A stretch of DNA of 64,000 bases from Collinsella sp. An7 (GCF_002159335.1 NZ_NFHP01000001.1:415170-479169); one strand, 5' to 3'. Positions 8,294 through 17,086 are shown, counted from the stretch's first letter. Made by a program: numbers and translations. The notes: generated from the letters alone by a model not told the origin.

Positions 8294-9409
8294 TCAGTGT
8301 GTTTGAGTCTTCTTGTCGAACTGTGCCCAAGTTTTGTGCCACTGGAGGGCTCGTGAGCTGTCTTGGGGGATGCCCGCAGTTCTGAGCAGGTGATGGAGGC
8401 GAGCAGGATGGGAGAGGTCATCGTACGTGAAGCGTAGGACGGGATACCCAAGGAGTGTCAGACGGCTCTCGCGCTGCCGCTCGCGCACAAGAACCGCGAC
8501 GGCATCTTCTCCGTTGGTGAGGTCTGGGTCGTGGTTTTTTGCCATACCATCAAATTCTCCGATGAGATTGCGCCCATCGGGGAGGCGCCAGAAAAAGTCA
8601 ACGCGCAGTACATGGTTTTGGTCGCAAGGGTCGGTAAACGTTACCTGAAGGTCGGGGAGGTCATACCCGTTGGCAATGAGAAACGCTCGCACGCGCGACT
8701 CCCCGCCGCTCTCTGCACGGGCATCCGCGAACCGAAGAATAAACCTTGCTCGCGCCGCTCCGTCGCGCCGCTGGCAGGCATGCTCGACCTCGGCGAGGAA
8801 TGAGGGGACTTCGTTGGAGTTTTGAGCGTGAAGCGCCGAATCCATCACAGCGAGTGCGTAGCTGAAGGGTGCTTGTCGGAGCACCTCGCCCACGGCATGT
8901 GGGAGGCTGAGGACGCGAATGCCATCGTTTGTCTCGACGCGGTCGCTTGGATAGGGACTTCTGCTGATGACGGGGTCGGGAGGACTCGGCTGCCGTTTGG
9001 AGATGATGGGAAGTTCTTCGAGAAGGGGATAGGGGACCTCAATGCCCCACGACAGTGCGGCCGCCCACGAACGGAACGTCCACGTAGGGTGCAATCTTCC
9101 TAGGCCGTGCATGAGGTGAAAGGCTTGTTCTCTCGGATTGAGCTCCCGCCAGTAGGAAGGACGTACGTACAGCCCGGGTGCCGGCGAGAGGCAATACTGT
9201 TGCTGGGTGCGTCGCATAAAGGCGCGTGCGAGCGCATCCCCGCTGGCGATGGCACAGTGGTGTTGGGCCTCTGCCGCGTCGAGGGCGGAATCGAGTTTGC
9301 CCTGCAGCGCCGTGGCTGCGGGCTGACGCCCGTCGGCCACCGGGCCATGCGCCGCGCTGATGGACGCTGCGTTCCCGAGCCCGGCACCCATAGCTTGTGG
9401 GGTGCTCAT
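8294..9409 (-). CDS. AbiEi/DUF559-like protein with a C-terminal PD-(D/E)XK nuclease-type domain
   Basis: The product has 371 residues. The N-terminal half (about 35-160) has the look of the AbiEi-like region found in actinobacterial DUF559 proteins (GLYVRPSYWRELNPREQAF, then SWAAALSWGIEVPYPL). The C-terminal part (about 250-355) resembles the Vsr/DUF559 nuclease fold: VDFFW supplies a candidate Asp, IGEFDGMAK the Glu, and RERQRESRL...GYPVLRFTYDDL the closing helix and strand. Function is unproven; roles in DNA processing or toxin-antitoxin systems are possible. Its ATG overlaps the stop of the upstream gene by 4 bp, so the two form one translationally coupled unit. Confidence 0.6.
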   Translation of the reverse strand: MSTPQAMGAGLGNAASISAAHGPVADGRQPAATALQGKLDSALDAAEAQHHCAIASGDALARAFMRRTQQQYCLSPAPGLYVRPSYWRELNPREQAFHLMHGLGRLHPTWTFRSWAAALSWGIEVPYPLLEELPIISKRQPSPPDPVISRSPYPSDRVETNDGIRVLSLPHAVGEVLRQAPFSYALAVMDSALHAQNSNEVPSFLAEVEHACQRRDGAARARFILRFADARAESGGESRVRAFLIANGYDLPDLQVTFTDPCDQNHVLRVDFFWRLPDGRNLIGEFDGMAKNHDPDLTNGEDAVAVLVRERQRESRLTLLGYPVLRFTYDDLSHPARLHHLLRTAGIPQDSSRALQWHKTWAQFDKKTQTH

Positions 9410-10281
9410 AGCTCAATGGGAATGGTGGTGGTGTGCCGGTAGCGTCCGTCGATGCCGATGAGGTCGCGGAGCATGCGCAAGAAGAAGCTCGCCTGTGCGG
9501 CATCGGGCCTAAGCTGGGTGTCCTCGGGGTGCACAAAGCCCGGTCCGTCGACGGCGGTCTCGTGGGCGGGTGCGCGGTCGTAGAGGTGGCACGAGCCGAC
9601 AGGCGTCCACGGGCCGGCGGCGCGCGCGATGCGCATGCCAATCGTCCCGTCGCGCCACTGCTCTTTGCGGCACAGCACGGGGTCGAGAACGTCGTACCGG
9701 TGGCCGTCACGCACGTCGGCCAGCGCGCAGATGCCGGTCTCGCGGTCTTTGTAGAGGATCTCAAAGCGTGAGAAAAACTGCGAGTCCGCGATGCGCCTGA
9801 GCCGGGCGAGCTGTGCGCCGTCAACGTCTGCCGGGTGGGCGACAAACTGCTCGAGGGGCGTCCGCCCCGCAAAGAACGCAAAGTCGAAGAGCACCCAGTC
9901 GGTAAAGAGCAGCGCGAGGGTTTGGTTGTCGAGAAAGGGCTCCTCGTCGTACAAAAAGGCAGGGCGCACAAAGTCGAGGAAGACCTCGTTGGCAGGTTCG
10001 AGCAACAGAGCCTTGTGCGCCTGCCAGTACCGGCTGACGGCATCGATATCCTCGACGGGGCATGCGTCCTGCGCAGCTTGTCCGCGCCCGCGTTCGCTGC
10101 CGGGGGCGTGTTCGTCCATCGCGTCTCTCTCAGGCGTGCGTCTGGTGCCACGCGCTATCTGGGGCGGCCTGCCCTGCGGTCGCATCGGACATCCAGAATC
10201 CTTGGCGTGCCCGACCTCTGCGGGCACCTGCTCTCGGCATTCGGTCGATTCAATCTCTGACTGTGCAACTGCTGCGCTCAT
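9406..10281 (-). CDS. Uncharacterised protein, first gene of a pair with the DUF559-like protein
   Basis: The product has 291 residues and I recognise no family. The first ~85 residues are polar and probably disordered. The rest is folded, with aromatic-rich stretches (LLFTDWVLFDFAFFAGRTPL) and a closing block with FFLRMLRDLIGIDG. The ATG at 10281 is chosen because GAGAGGGAG lies 7 nt upstream on the sense strand; an in-frame ATG at 10344 would lie inside the heptamer array. Coupling to the DUF559-like gene and the ordered upstream repeats suggest a regulated two-component system. Confidence 0.55.
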   Translation of the reverse strand: MSAAVAQSEIESTECREQVPAEVGHAKDSGCPMRPQGRPPQIARGTRRTPERDAMDEHAPGSERGRGQAAQDACPVEDIDAVSRYWQAHKALLLEPANEVFLDFVRPAFLYDEEPFLDNQTLALLFTDWVLFDFAFFAGRTPLEQFVAHPADVDGAQLARLRRIADSQFFSRFEILYKDRETGICALADVRDGHRYDVLDPVLCRKEQWRDGTIGMRIARAAGPWTPVGSCHLYDRAPAHETAVDGPGFVHPEDTQLRPDAAQASFFLRMLRDLIGIDGRYRHTTTIPIEL

Positions 10282-10343
10282 CGTCGTCTCCCTCTCGCCG
10301 GTCTCCGCATTCACTGCGGCATGAGCCGAGCGTAAGGGGCGCA

Positions 10344-10414
10344 TCTAACCGTTTTCTGACCGTTTCTTGCACGGGTCTGACCAAAATCTAACCAGGATTC
10401 TGCGTTTTCTAACC
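10344..10414 (-). promoter_or_regulatory. Five helically phased TCTRACC heptamers upstream of the orphan pair
   Basis: On the + strand TCTAACC or TCTGACC occurs at 10344, 10355, 10376, 10387 and 10408, giving spacings of 11, 21, 11 and 21 bp, close to one or two helical turns. On the sense strand these read GGTTAGA/GGTCAGA and lie 63-133 bp before the ATG at 10281. The arrangement fits cooperative binding of a regulator to one DNA face. The stretch from 10282 to 10607 contains no gene. Confidence 0.6.
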
Positions 10415-10500
10415 GGGCAGGTCAGAGAGGGCGTTTTACGGGTGCAGAGGGGGAGGTGCGGTGTGGGAGGCCGTCAAACCTCCTCGGCATCTTCATAATT

Positions 10501-10583
10501 GAGAGAGTGGTCCGTCATGCTTGCTTTCGCTACGCGCATCCGCGTCAAGGCGAGAGAGCGATGCGTCATGCCCGCTCTCGCCA
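10501..10583. repeat. Direct repeat of ~32 bp
   Basis: GAGAGAGTGGTCCGTCATGC at 10501 recurs as GAGAGAGCGATGCGTCATGC at 10552, and the similarity extends ~12 bp further (GCTTTCGC versus GCTCTCGC). It lies beyond the 3' end of the zinc-ribbon gene at 10608. No function is apparent. Confidence 0.4.
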
Positions 10584-10607
10584 TGTACAGCTCCACCAAG
10601 TCTGCCG

Positions 10608-11090
10608 CTACGATTTGGTCTCCATGCGCGCGTGGCACTTGGGGCAGGTGACGATGATCTTGCCCTTGCCGCGCGGCACGGCGAGCATGGTGCCGCAGTT
10701 GGGGCACTTGAGGAAGGCCTTCTCCTTGCGCTCCTTCCACATCTTCTTGACGGTACGGGCTTGGCGCTTAAGGTCGTCGGCGCTCGACCGGCCGCAACGT
10801 GCGCTCGAGGCGCCGCTACGGCTACTAGAAGCGCCGGACGGTCCGCCAAACGACTTCCCGATGCCCGGGATGCGCGCCATGATGCGGCGGAAGGCGTCGT
10901 TTTCTTGGTTGCGCGCGGCTGAGTTCTTGGAAAACGCGCGCAGCAGGGCCAAGATGAGCACAGCGAGCGCCACATACGAGACGGCCGTTACGCGAAAGAT
11001 GGTTCCCACGAGGGCGAGCACCACGCCCAGGCCGCCAAGCGCAGCCGAAAGATCGTCGACACCGTGGCGTCCGTTCATGAAGTTCTGCAT
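10608..11090 (-). CDS. Membrane protein with a C-terminal zinc ribbon
   Basis: The 160-residue protein has two predicted N-terminal membrane segments (about 16-32 and 37-52), a Ser/Gly-rich linker, a basic helix (KRQARTVKKMWKERKEK) and a C-terminal ribbon. The ribbon has CPNCG followed 18 residues later by CPKC, as in zinc-ribbon domains. I do not recognise a named family. The start at 11090 has only a weak ribosome-binding site (AAAGG). Confidence 0.6.
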   Translation of the reverse strand: MQNFMNGRHGVDDLSAALGGLGVVLALVGTIFRVTAVSYVALAVLILALLRAFSKNSAARNQENDAFRRIMARIPGIGKSFGGPSGASSSRSGASSARCGRSSADDLKRQARTVKKMWKERKEKAFLKCPNCGTMLAVPRGKGKIIVTCPKCHARMETKS

Positions 11091-11337
11091 GCTGAGAGCC
11101 TTTCTAGCAAGAGTTTGACCAAGCGTTCATACCCAATCGCGGGCGGCCTATCCGCGAGCGGGGAAGTGCCACGTCCAAAGGAGGCGCCGGCGCGGCAAGC
11201 CGGGGCAGTGCGTAGGCGCAGGGCATCAACGACGACCGGTAGACTGACGCACCCGCATTATAGGCGCCCAGGCTAACACCAACCTGTCCCAAGTCGTCGT
11301 CCTCCGCCCCCCGGGCCGCCCATCCAGCGAACGCCTT

Positions 11338-12153
11338 TCAGTACCTGCCGCGGAGCGCGTACCAGCCGGCGCGCTCCTCCACCTCGAGGGGCACGCCAAA
11401 GAGCTCGGAGAGCGTCTCGTCGCGCATGAGCTCGCGCTTGGGGCCGTCGGCAAAGATCTGCGCGTCTTTGATGAGCAGCACGCGCTCGATGGCGGGGATG
11501 ATGTCCTCGGGGTAGTGCGTCACCAGCACAATCGACCGGCCCTCGGCGGCAAGCAGGCTCATCGTCTCGCGCACGTGGTACATCCCCTCGGGGTCGAGCC
11601 CCGTGCACGGCTCGTCAAAGATGAGGATCCGGGGATCGCTCATGAGCTCTCGCGCCACGAGCACGCGGCGGACCTGCCCGGTTGAGAGGGTCATCACGTC
11701 GCGGTCGGCGAGGCTTGCGATGCCGAGCCGGTCGAGGGCCTCGAGGGCCCGCGGCCGCGCATCGTCCGGAATCTGGGCGTGCTTGGGGAGTCCGAGCGAC
11801 CCAAAGAGCCCGCCCATGACGATCTCGTCCACCGGCAGGTGCACGCGCACCTGGTCGTGCATGGTGGCCGAGACGATACCGAGCGCGCGCTTGATATCGG
11901 TGAGGAGCGGTCGTGCCTGCCCGCGGAAGCGCACGGGCGGCTCGTCGCGATGCAGGGGAAAGACCTCGCGCGTGAGCAGCTGGATAAAGGTTGACTTGCC
12001 GGCACCGTTGGGGCCGAGGAGCGCCACGTGCTCGCCCTCGGCGAGGTCAAAACTTTCCACCGAGAGGATGGTGCGTCCCGCGCGCACCACCTGGGCGTCG
12101 CGGATCTGAAAGAGCGGGGTGGCCGCATCGCGTGCAGCGGGGGTATCCATCAT
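11338..12153 (-). CDS. ABC transporter-type ATPase, stand-alone
   Basis: A 271-residue single nucleotide-binding domain: Walker A GPNGAGKST at 47-55, a degenerate signature LSTGQ, Walker B ILIFDEPCTGLDP and the switch histidine in VTHYPED. No permease or binding-protein gene lies next to it, as in ModF/YlmA-type soluble ABC ATPases. The start at 12153 is preceded by GAGGT on the sense strand; upstream in-frame codons to 12195 lack homology. It is divergent from ilvA, and the ~140-bp region between them must hold both promoters. Confidence 0.8.
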   Translation of the reverse strand: MMDTPAARDAATPLFQIRDAQVVRAGRTILSVESFDLAEGEHVALLGPNGAGKSTFIQLLTREVFPLHRDEPPVRFRGQARPLLTDIKRALGIVSATMHDQVRVHLPVDEIVMGGLFGSLGLPKHAQIPDDARPRALEALDRLGIASLADRDVMTLSTGQVRRVLVARELMSDPRILIFDEPCTGLDPEGMYHVRETMSLLAAEGRSIVLVTHYPEDIIPAIERVLLIKDAQIFADGPKRELMRDETLSELFGVPLEVEERAGWYALRGRY

Positions 12154-12292
12154 GGGGACCTCGATTCTCGGCGGTGGCCGAACCCCCGCTCGCATCGTCG
12201 TTGATGGTATGCTACTTTACTACATTAAAGTTCACCACGGGTGCGGCCCGGGGCGTCGGCACCGGGCGACTTTGCAGCGATAGGGGGCGCCC

Positions 12293-13513
12293 ATGCCGGA
12301 GATGCTCACGCTCGATGCCTTTGAAGAGGCTTCGGAGAAGGTCAAAGAGGTAACGCAGGAGACCAAGCTCGTCGAGAGCCCGTTCTTCTCTGAGCAGAGC
12401 GGCAACCGCGTGTGGCTCAAGCCCGAGAACATGCAGCGTACGGGCGCCTACAAGGTGCGCGGCGCCTACTACAAGATCAGCACCCTCACCCCCGAGGAGC
12501 TCGGCCGCGGCATCATCACGGCGAGCGCCGGCAACCATGCGCAGGGCGTCGCCTTTGCGGCCACGCGCGCCGGGGCCCGCTCGGTGGTGGTCATGCCCAC
12601 CACCACGCCCCTCATCAAGGTCGAGCGCACCAAGGGCTACGGTGCCGAGGTGGTGCTCTCGGGCGATGTGTACGACGAGGCCTGCGATTACGCCCTCGAG
12701 CTTGCCGAGCGTGAAGGCCTCACCTTTATTCACCCGTTCAACGACCCCGTGGTCGCTACGGGGCAGGGCACCATCGCCATGGAGATCGTCCAGGAGCTGC
12801 CGCTCGTCGACACCATTCTCGTGCCCGTGGGCGGCGGTGGCCTGGCCTGCGGCGTGGCGACCTTTGCCAAGCTCTACAACCCTAAGATCCGCGTGATCGG
12901 CGTGGAGCCTGAGGGCGCGGCCTGCCTTACCGCCTCGCTCGAGGCCGGACACGTGGTCAAGCTCCCCTCGGCGAGCACCATCGCCGATGGCACCGCGGTG
13001 CTCGAGTGCGGTGACCGGGTCTTTCCCTATTTGCAGCAGAACCTCGACGAGGTCATCACGGTGCCGGACGACGAGCTCATCGTGGCCTTCCTCGACATGG
13101 TCGAGAACCATAAGATGATCGTGGAGAACTCGGGTCTGCTCACGGTGGCCGCCCTCAAGCACCTGCCGGCCGAGAACCGCCGCGTGGTCTCGATCCTTTC
13201 GGGCGGCAACATGGACGTCATCACCATGTCGAGCGTGGTGCAGCACGGGCTCATCCAGCGCGGCCGCATCTTTACCGTGAGCGTGCTTTTGCCCGACCGC
13301 CCGGGCATGCTCGTCAAGGTGGCGAGCGTGATTGCAGGGCAGAACGGCAACGTGATCAAGCTCGAGCATAACCAGTTTGTGAGCACCAACCGCAACGCGG
13401 CGGTGGAGCTGCGCGTGACCATCGAGGCCTATGGCGAGGACCACAAGCGCGAGATTGTCGGCGCGCTCACCGAGGCGGGGTTTGCGCCGACCATCGTGCA
13501 GACGGCGCTGTAG
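12293..13513 (+). CDS. ilvA: Threonine ammonia-lyase (threonine dehydratase) with ACT domain
   Basis: This is a PLP enzyme that deaminates threonine to 2-oxobutanoate, feeding isoleucine synthesis or threonine catabolism. Lys54 in GAYKVRGAY is the expected Schiff-base lysine. The serine-rich and GGGG phosphate loops appear as SAGNHAQG and VGGGGLACG. A single C-terminal ACT domain (from about residue 328, SVLLPDRPGMLVKVAS) ends the 406-residue chain, the layout of TdcB-type catabolic/ACT-containing enzymes rather than the two-ACT biosynthetic form. The ATG at 12293 follows AGGGGG. Confidence 0.92.
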   Translation: MPEMLTLDAFEEASEKVKEVTQETKLVESPFFSEQSGNRVWLKPENMQRTGAYKVRGAYYKISTLTPEELGRGIITASAGNHAQGVAFAATRAGARSVVVMPTTTPLIKVERTKGYGAEVVLSGDVYDEACDYALELAEREGLTFIHPFNDPVVATGQGTIAMEIVQELPLVDTILVPVGGGGLACGVATFAKLYNPKIRVIGVEPEGAACLTASLEAGHVVKLPSASTIADGTAVLECGDRVFPYLQQNLDEVITVPDDELIVAFLDMVENHKMIVENSGLLTVAALKHLPAENRRVVSILSGGNMDVITMSSVVQHGLIQRGRIFTVSVLLPDRPGMLVKVASVIAGQNGNVIKLEHNQFVSTNRNAAVELRVTIEAYGEDHKREIVGALTEAGFAPTIVQTAL

Positions 13514-13563
13514 GGGCGTTTGCCGGGGCGAGGCGGCAGAAAGAGGCGGCAGATTGGCTGGGA

Positions 13564-13637
13564 TGACTCATTTTGGGACGGGGCTAAAATGGGTCACTCG
13601 GAACGGGGTGTGCAAACGCCTTTGATCAGTGCTTCCC
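13564..13637. repeat. Small inverted repeat and solo end of family C
   Basis: TGACTCATTTT (13564-13574) and AAAATGGGTCA (13586-13596) form a dyad between convergent ilvA and the AlkD-like gene and may act as a terminator. At 13619-13637, CCTTTGATCAGTGCTTCCC matches the terminal sequence of the 160-bp family C elements, so this is a relic of a third copy. Confidence 0.55.
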
Positions 13638-13644
13638 TTGCGCC

Positions 13645-14409
13645 CTATCGTACGGGAATCTTGAGCGCCTGCAGGCGCTCCTTCTCCTCGGGCGAGATGC
13701 GCCGGCTCTCGCGGGCCTTCTGGAGCGCCTTGTTGTGCGTCCAGCGGTCGAGCACAGGCGGGCGCGCCTCAAAAAGCGGGTAGGTTGCCGCTGGCTGCTT
13801 GATGAGCGCAAACGAGAAGTACCATGCTCGCGCCATGTTGATGTAGTACTCCGGGCGTTCGATGCCCGCCACGAGCTGCAGATGCTCCGGCTCAAACGCC
13901 TCGCCTAAAAAGAGCTCCATGAGGGTGACCACGCCAAAGCGGACCATGTACTCCGCTTGGGCGGCTATCCAGCGCCGGACGGCACGGAGCGCGGCGGGGA
14001 GGTCGCGCTTAAAGGCGGGCACGCGGATGAGGTCGCAGGTTGCCCAGTTGTCTACCAGCGGGAGGAAGGCGTCGAGCAGCTGCACGGCCTCTTCGGGCGT
14101 CTGCGCCATAAGGCCGATGAGCTCGCCGTGCAGGTTGTTTTCCTCGTAGAGCTCGTGGGGGAGGGTGGCGAGGAAGGTGCGTGCCTCGTCCGCACGCTTG
14201 CGCGCCAGCGTGCGGGCATAGCTGCGGAGCGCGGGCGTGCGCACGCCGAGGATGCGCTCGGGCTCGACGGTGGGCACGAGCTTGGCCTGAAACGCCCGGT
14301 ACGCCGAGTCGGCGAGGGCTGCCAGCTCGCTTCTGATGCGCGCAAGCGTATCCCCTTGCGGCGGCCCGCTCGTGGTTTGGCTGGTGGCCGGTCGGTGCGG
14401 TGCTGCCAT
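13645..14409 (-). CDS. DNA alkylation repair protein, AlkD-like HEAT-repeat glycosylase
   Basis: This 254-residue all-helical protein belongs to the AlkD family, which excises bulky or positively charged N-alkylpurines without base flipping. The family active-site block is visible as VDNWATCD: Trp122 and Asp126 correspond to the catalytic Trp/Asp pair. The motif GVRTPALRSYARTLA (about 55-69) is also typical. The start at 14409 follows AAGGGAGAG. The gene is convergent with ilvA. Confidence 0.87.
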   Translation of the reverse strand: MAAPHRPATSQTTSGPPQGDTLARIRSELAALADSAYRAFQAKLVPTVEPERILGVRTPALRSYARTLARKRADEARTFLATLPHELYEENNLHGELIGLMAQTPEEAVQLLDAFLPLVDNWATCDLIRVPAFKRDLPAALRAVRRWIAAQAEYMVRFGVVTLMELFLGEAFEPEHLQLVAGIERPEYYINMARAWYFSFALIKQPAATYPLFEARPPVLDRWTHNKALQKARESRRISPEEKERLQALKIPVR

Positions 14410-14597
14410 GAGCTCTCCCTTCCACTGGTGCTGGTCGCGCGCGGTGTGCCGCGCGGGTACCTACGCCCACCTTACCAAACCGTAAGCCGCCGGTAAGGCA
14501 AATCGATGGCAGTCATATGGCTCGCCGGCAAGAATGAGTTGCGTGGCGAGGGCTGCTGCCCGCCCGCCGCGCCTGCAACCTTTGGGAAAGGACCTCC

Positions 14598-15596
14598 ATG
14601 CAGCTCGTCCAGCGTTTCCTCGCCGGCTATACCGATAACTTTCGCGCGGCGCTTGCACTCTGGCCCCTCGCTTCCGTGGCGCTTACGCTGCCGATACTCG
14701 CCTACCTCTACCACCGCGACGGGCGCCTCAAGTTTGCGTCGGTCGTTTCCACCTATTTGGCCGTGCTCTATCTCATGGGGCTCGGGTGCTTTACGCTCTA
14801 CCCGCTGCCCGAAGGGCCGTCGGGCCCGGGGGTCAGCTATGGCATTCCCTGGCAGCTCAACCCGTTTGCCTTTGTGAGCGACTTTGCGCGCGAGGGCGTG
14901 AGCACCCTGCCTCAGATCGTCTTTAACGTGGTGCTCTTTATGCCGCTTGGATTTATCGCGGGGCGTCTTCTGCGTTTAGGTGCCGCGCGCTCGGCGGCGC
15001 TGGGGCTCGCGGCGTCGTTTGTTATCGAGGCGGCACAGGGCACGGGACTCTTTGGAATCTACCCCTACGCGTACCGCACGGCCGACGTGGACGACCTCAT
15101 CTACAATACCGCCGGAGCCGTGCTCGGCTGGTGGTGTGCCCTGCAGCTCGGCCGCGTGCTGCCGCCCGGTGCGCTTGCCGCGGAGGGCGAGGTAACCCAC
15201 CGGCCCGGGTTTGTGCGGCGCTGCGTGGCCCTGTGGCTCGATACCGTGCTCATGGGGACGGTTTTGCTGGTGCTCGCCGCCGTCGCTTCGGTTGCGGCGT
15301 GGAGCATCCCCGCAGGCGAGCGGCTGTTCCAAGGCGGATGGCTCGTGGTGCTTGCGGCGGCGGTGTTTGTCGTGGTGGAGGGCGTTGTGCCGTGGATGCG
15401 GGGCGGCTCTACGCCGGGCGGCCGGTTTGTGCGGATGAGCTGCGAGACCCGCGAACGTACCGGTGCGCACCGGCTGGCGTTCTATCTGGCGCGCCTCGTG
15501 GTGCTGGGAGGGTCGTTCCTCTTCTTTCCGCTTGCCTGGACGGTCCTTATGCTCTTCTATCTCGTGGCCCGTCAGATGCCGTACGACTTCGTCTAA
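14598..15596 (+). CDS. VanZ-like membrane protein fused to an RDD domain
   Basis: The 332-residue protein has about eight membrane segments. Residues ~10-200 resemble VanZ (conserved LYPLPEG, PQIVFNVVLFMPLGF, then DVDDLIYNTAGAVLGW). Residues ~205-332 resemble an RDD domain (GFVRRCVALWLDTVLMG, the G-x-TPG motif as GGSTPGGRF, and a final hydrophobic segment). VanZ proteins are linked to teicoplanin resistance, but stand-alone homologues are common and mostly uncharacterised, so a resistance role should not be assumed. The ATG at 14598 follows GGGAAAGG. Confidence 0.8.
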   Translation: MQLVQRFLAGYTDNFRAALALWPLASVALTLPILAYLYHRDGRLKFASVVSTYLAVLYLMGLGCFTLYPLPEGPSGPGVSYGIPWQLNPFAFVSDFAREGVSTLPQIVFNVVLFMPLGFIAGRLLRLGAARSAALGLAASFVIEAAQGTGLFGIYPYAYRTADVDDLIYNTAGAVLGWWCALQLGRVLPPGALAAEGEVTHRPGFVRRCVALWLDTVLMGTVLLVLAAVASVAAWSIPAGERLFQGGWLVVLAAAVFVVVEGVVPWMRGGSTPGGRFVRMSCETRERTGAHRLAFYLARLVVLGGSFLFFPLAWTVLMLFYLVARQMPYDFV

Positions 15597-15697
15597 GCAG
15601 CGGCCTGAGGGCTGGTTCATTTTTGCGCTCGAAAGCGGCCTGTTTTTGAATTCCCGTGCATCTCGACCTGCAACGTGGGCATATCTTTTGGCCTCGG

Positions 15698-15854
15698 AAA
15701 ACTCGACCCGTAAGTGAGAGCCTCTTTTGGAGTCCGTCGAGTACACTGCACCATGATAAAGTGCTCAACTGGCCTTTTGCTGAGGTCTTGGAACTGTTAT
15801 TGGCGGTCTACTTGCCGTTCCCCAAAATGAGGCTCTCACTTAAGGGCCGAGTTT
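15698..15854. repeat. 157-bp inverted-repeat element, family B copy 1
   Basis: The ends are AAACTCGACCCGTAAGTGAG and its reversed partner ending CACTTAAGGGCCGAGTTT, giving terminal inverted repeats of ~35 bp. A second copy of nearly identical length is at 54099-54256. Outer ends (AACTCGA) and part of the interior (AGTACACT...GCATG-TAAAG type block) are shared. The middle arm sequence differs between copies but stays complementary within each. The element fills most of the gap 15597-15923. Confidence 0.75.
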
Positions 15855-15923
15855 GTAGCCGGCCCTCTTTTGCGGCGACAGGACGGGGTGTACGGCTCTG
15901 TGGCCCATCGCAACAGAATGTGC

Positions 15924-16919
15924 TTAGGCCGCGCCAAGGCGCTTGCGAAGGATGAGGACCGCGCCGAGGTCGGGTTCGCGCTCGGGCGGCACCAGCCGGC
16001 AGCGCGCGGGGAGGGCGCGCGCGAGCGGTTCCAAGATGAGCGGTCCCGCCTGGAAGGTTCCGCCCACGTAGGTAACGGGGATGGTCGCCGCCTGTCCGGC
16101 GGCCCCATCGACCGCGCCGCGCCCCTCGGCTCCGCCATCCGTGTCGCGGGCGCCCGTCTTTGTCTCTGAGCCGCCCGGCCCCTCAAAGATGTCCCGCACG
16201 ATCGCTCGGACCATCGTGGCCTCTTCGCGCGCCGCGCGCTCCAGGATGTCGTGCGCGCAGGTGTCGCCCGCCTCGGCCGCGCGGGTCACCAGAGGCGCAA
16301 GCGCCGCGATGCGCGAGCGGTCGGCCATGTGCTCTTGGGCAAATGCGATGAGGTCAAAGTCGTCGGAGAGGCCAAGCTCTGCGCGCACCAGCTCGAGCAG
16401 GGGACCGGCGGGCGCGCGCCCGTCGCTCTCGCGCGTAAAGGCGTAGAGCAGCTCCTTGCCGAGCCAGCCACCGCTGCCCTCGTCGCCCAGCTCGTAGTCC
16501 CAGCCGCCGCAGCGCCGAGTGCGCCCGCGGCAGACCCCGTAGGCGATCGAGCCCGTCCCGGCGATGATCACAATGCCGTCGGCAAGCCCCAGGCCCGCCG
16601 CCCACGCCGCTTCGACGTCGTTCACCAGGGCGTAGGGTCTTTCCCCGGCGGCCTCGGCAACCAGCCGGTTGAGCCGTTCCGTGGCCGCGGCGCCCTCGCC
16701 GTAGCCGCAGAGACCCACCCCGATGCCAAACTCCTTACCCAAAAGGCCCGTCGCTCGCGCCTGCTCGATGCCCTCGTCAAGCACCCGAGCACAGCCGTCA
16801 AACCCCACCTGCGCGTAGTGGCAGGTGCCGAGTGTCGTGCGCGCGAGCGCGCCAAGCTTCTCGTCGTACACGGTAAAGGCGGTTTTGGTGCCTCCGCCGT
16901 CGATTCCGAGCCACCGCAT
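15924..16919 (-). CDS. BadF/BadG-family sugar kinase, probably N-acetylglucosamine kinase-like
   Basis: The 331-residue ASKHA-fold ATPase carries the phosphate-1 motif DGGGTKT at the N-terminus, an adenosine motif with AGTGSIAYG and the following WDYELGDEGSGGWLGKE block typical of GlcNAc kinases. It probably phosphorylates an amino sugar, for example from cell-wall turnover; the GH3 protein at 62687 could release such a substrate. A Gly/Ala-rich insertion (about 265-290) is present. The ATG at 16919 follows GAAGGGA; the longer frame from 16979 has no homology in its first 20 residues. Confidence 0.82.
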   Translation of the reverse strand: MRWLGIDGGGTKTAFTVYDEKLGALARTTLGTCHYAQVGFDGCARVLDEGIEQARATGLLGKEFGIGVGLCGYGEGAAATERLNRLVAEAAGERPYALVNDVEAAWAAGLGLADGIVIIAGTGSIAYGVCRGRTRRCGGWDYELGDEGSGGWLGKELLYAFTRESDGRAPAGPLLELVRAELGLSDDFDLIAFAQEHMADRSRIAALAPLVTRAAEAGDTCAHDILERAAREEATMVRAIVRDIFEGPGGSETKTGARDTDGGAEGRGAVDGAAGQAATIPVTYVGGTFQAGPLILEPLARALPARCRLVPPEREPDLGAVLILRKRLGAA

Positions 16920-17005
16920 CGCTGCCGTCCCTTCGTTTGCGGCCCGCGCCCGTACTGGGGCCGTTGTTGTGCTCCGCACAGAACGTGCACACCGCAGGTG
17001 GCATT

Positions 17006-17035
17006 TGTCTACCGAGCGTTCCTGCGGGGCATAAT
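17006..17035 (+). promoter_or_regulatory. Possible promoter of the superoxide reductase gene
   Basis: TTGTCT (17006-17011), an 18-bp spacer and CATAAT (17030-17035) lie 52 bp before the ATG at 17087. Confidence 0.35.
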
Positions 17036-17086
17036 GGATTCTGATTATGCGTCACCACTTCCATTTTTCCTAGAAGGGAGCACATC

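Noticed and set aside
12154..12292. T-box leader before ilvA
   Set aside because: The gap is too short and no GGTGG-ACCGCG antiterminator core is present.
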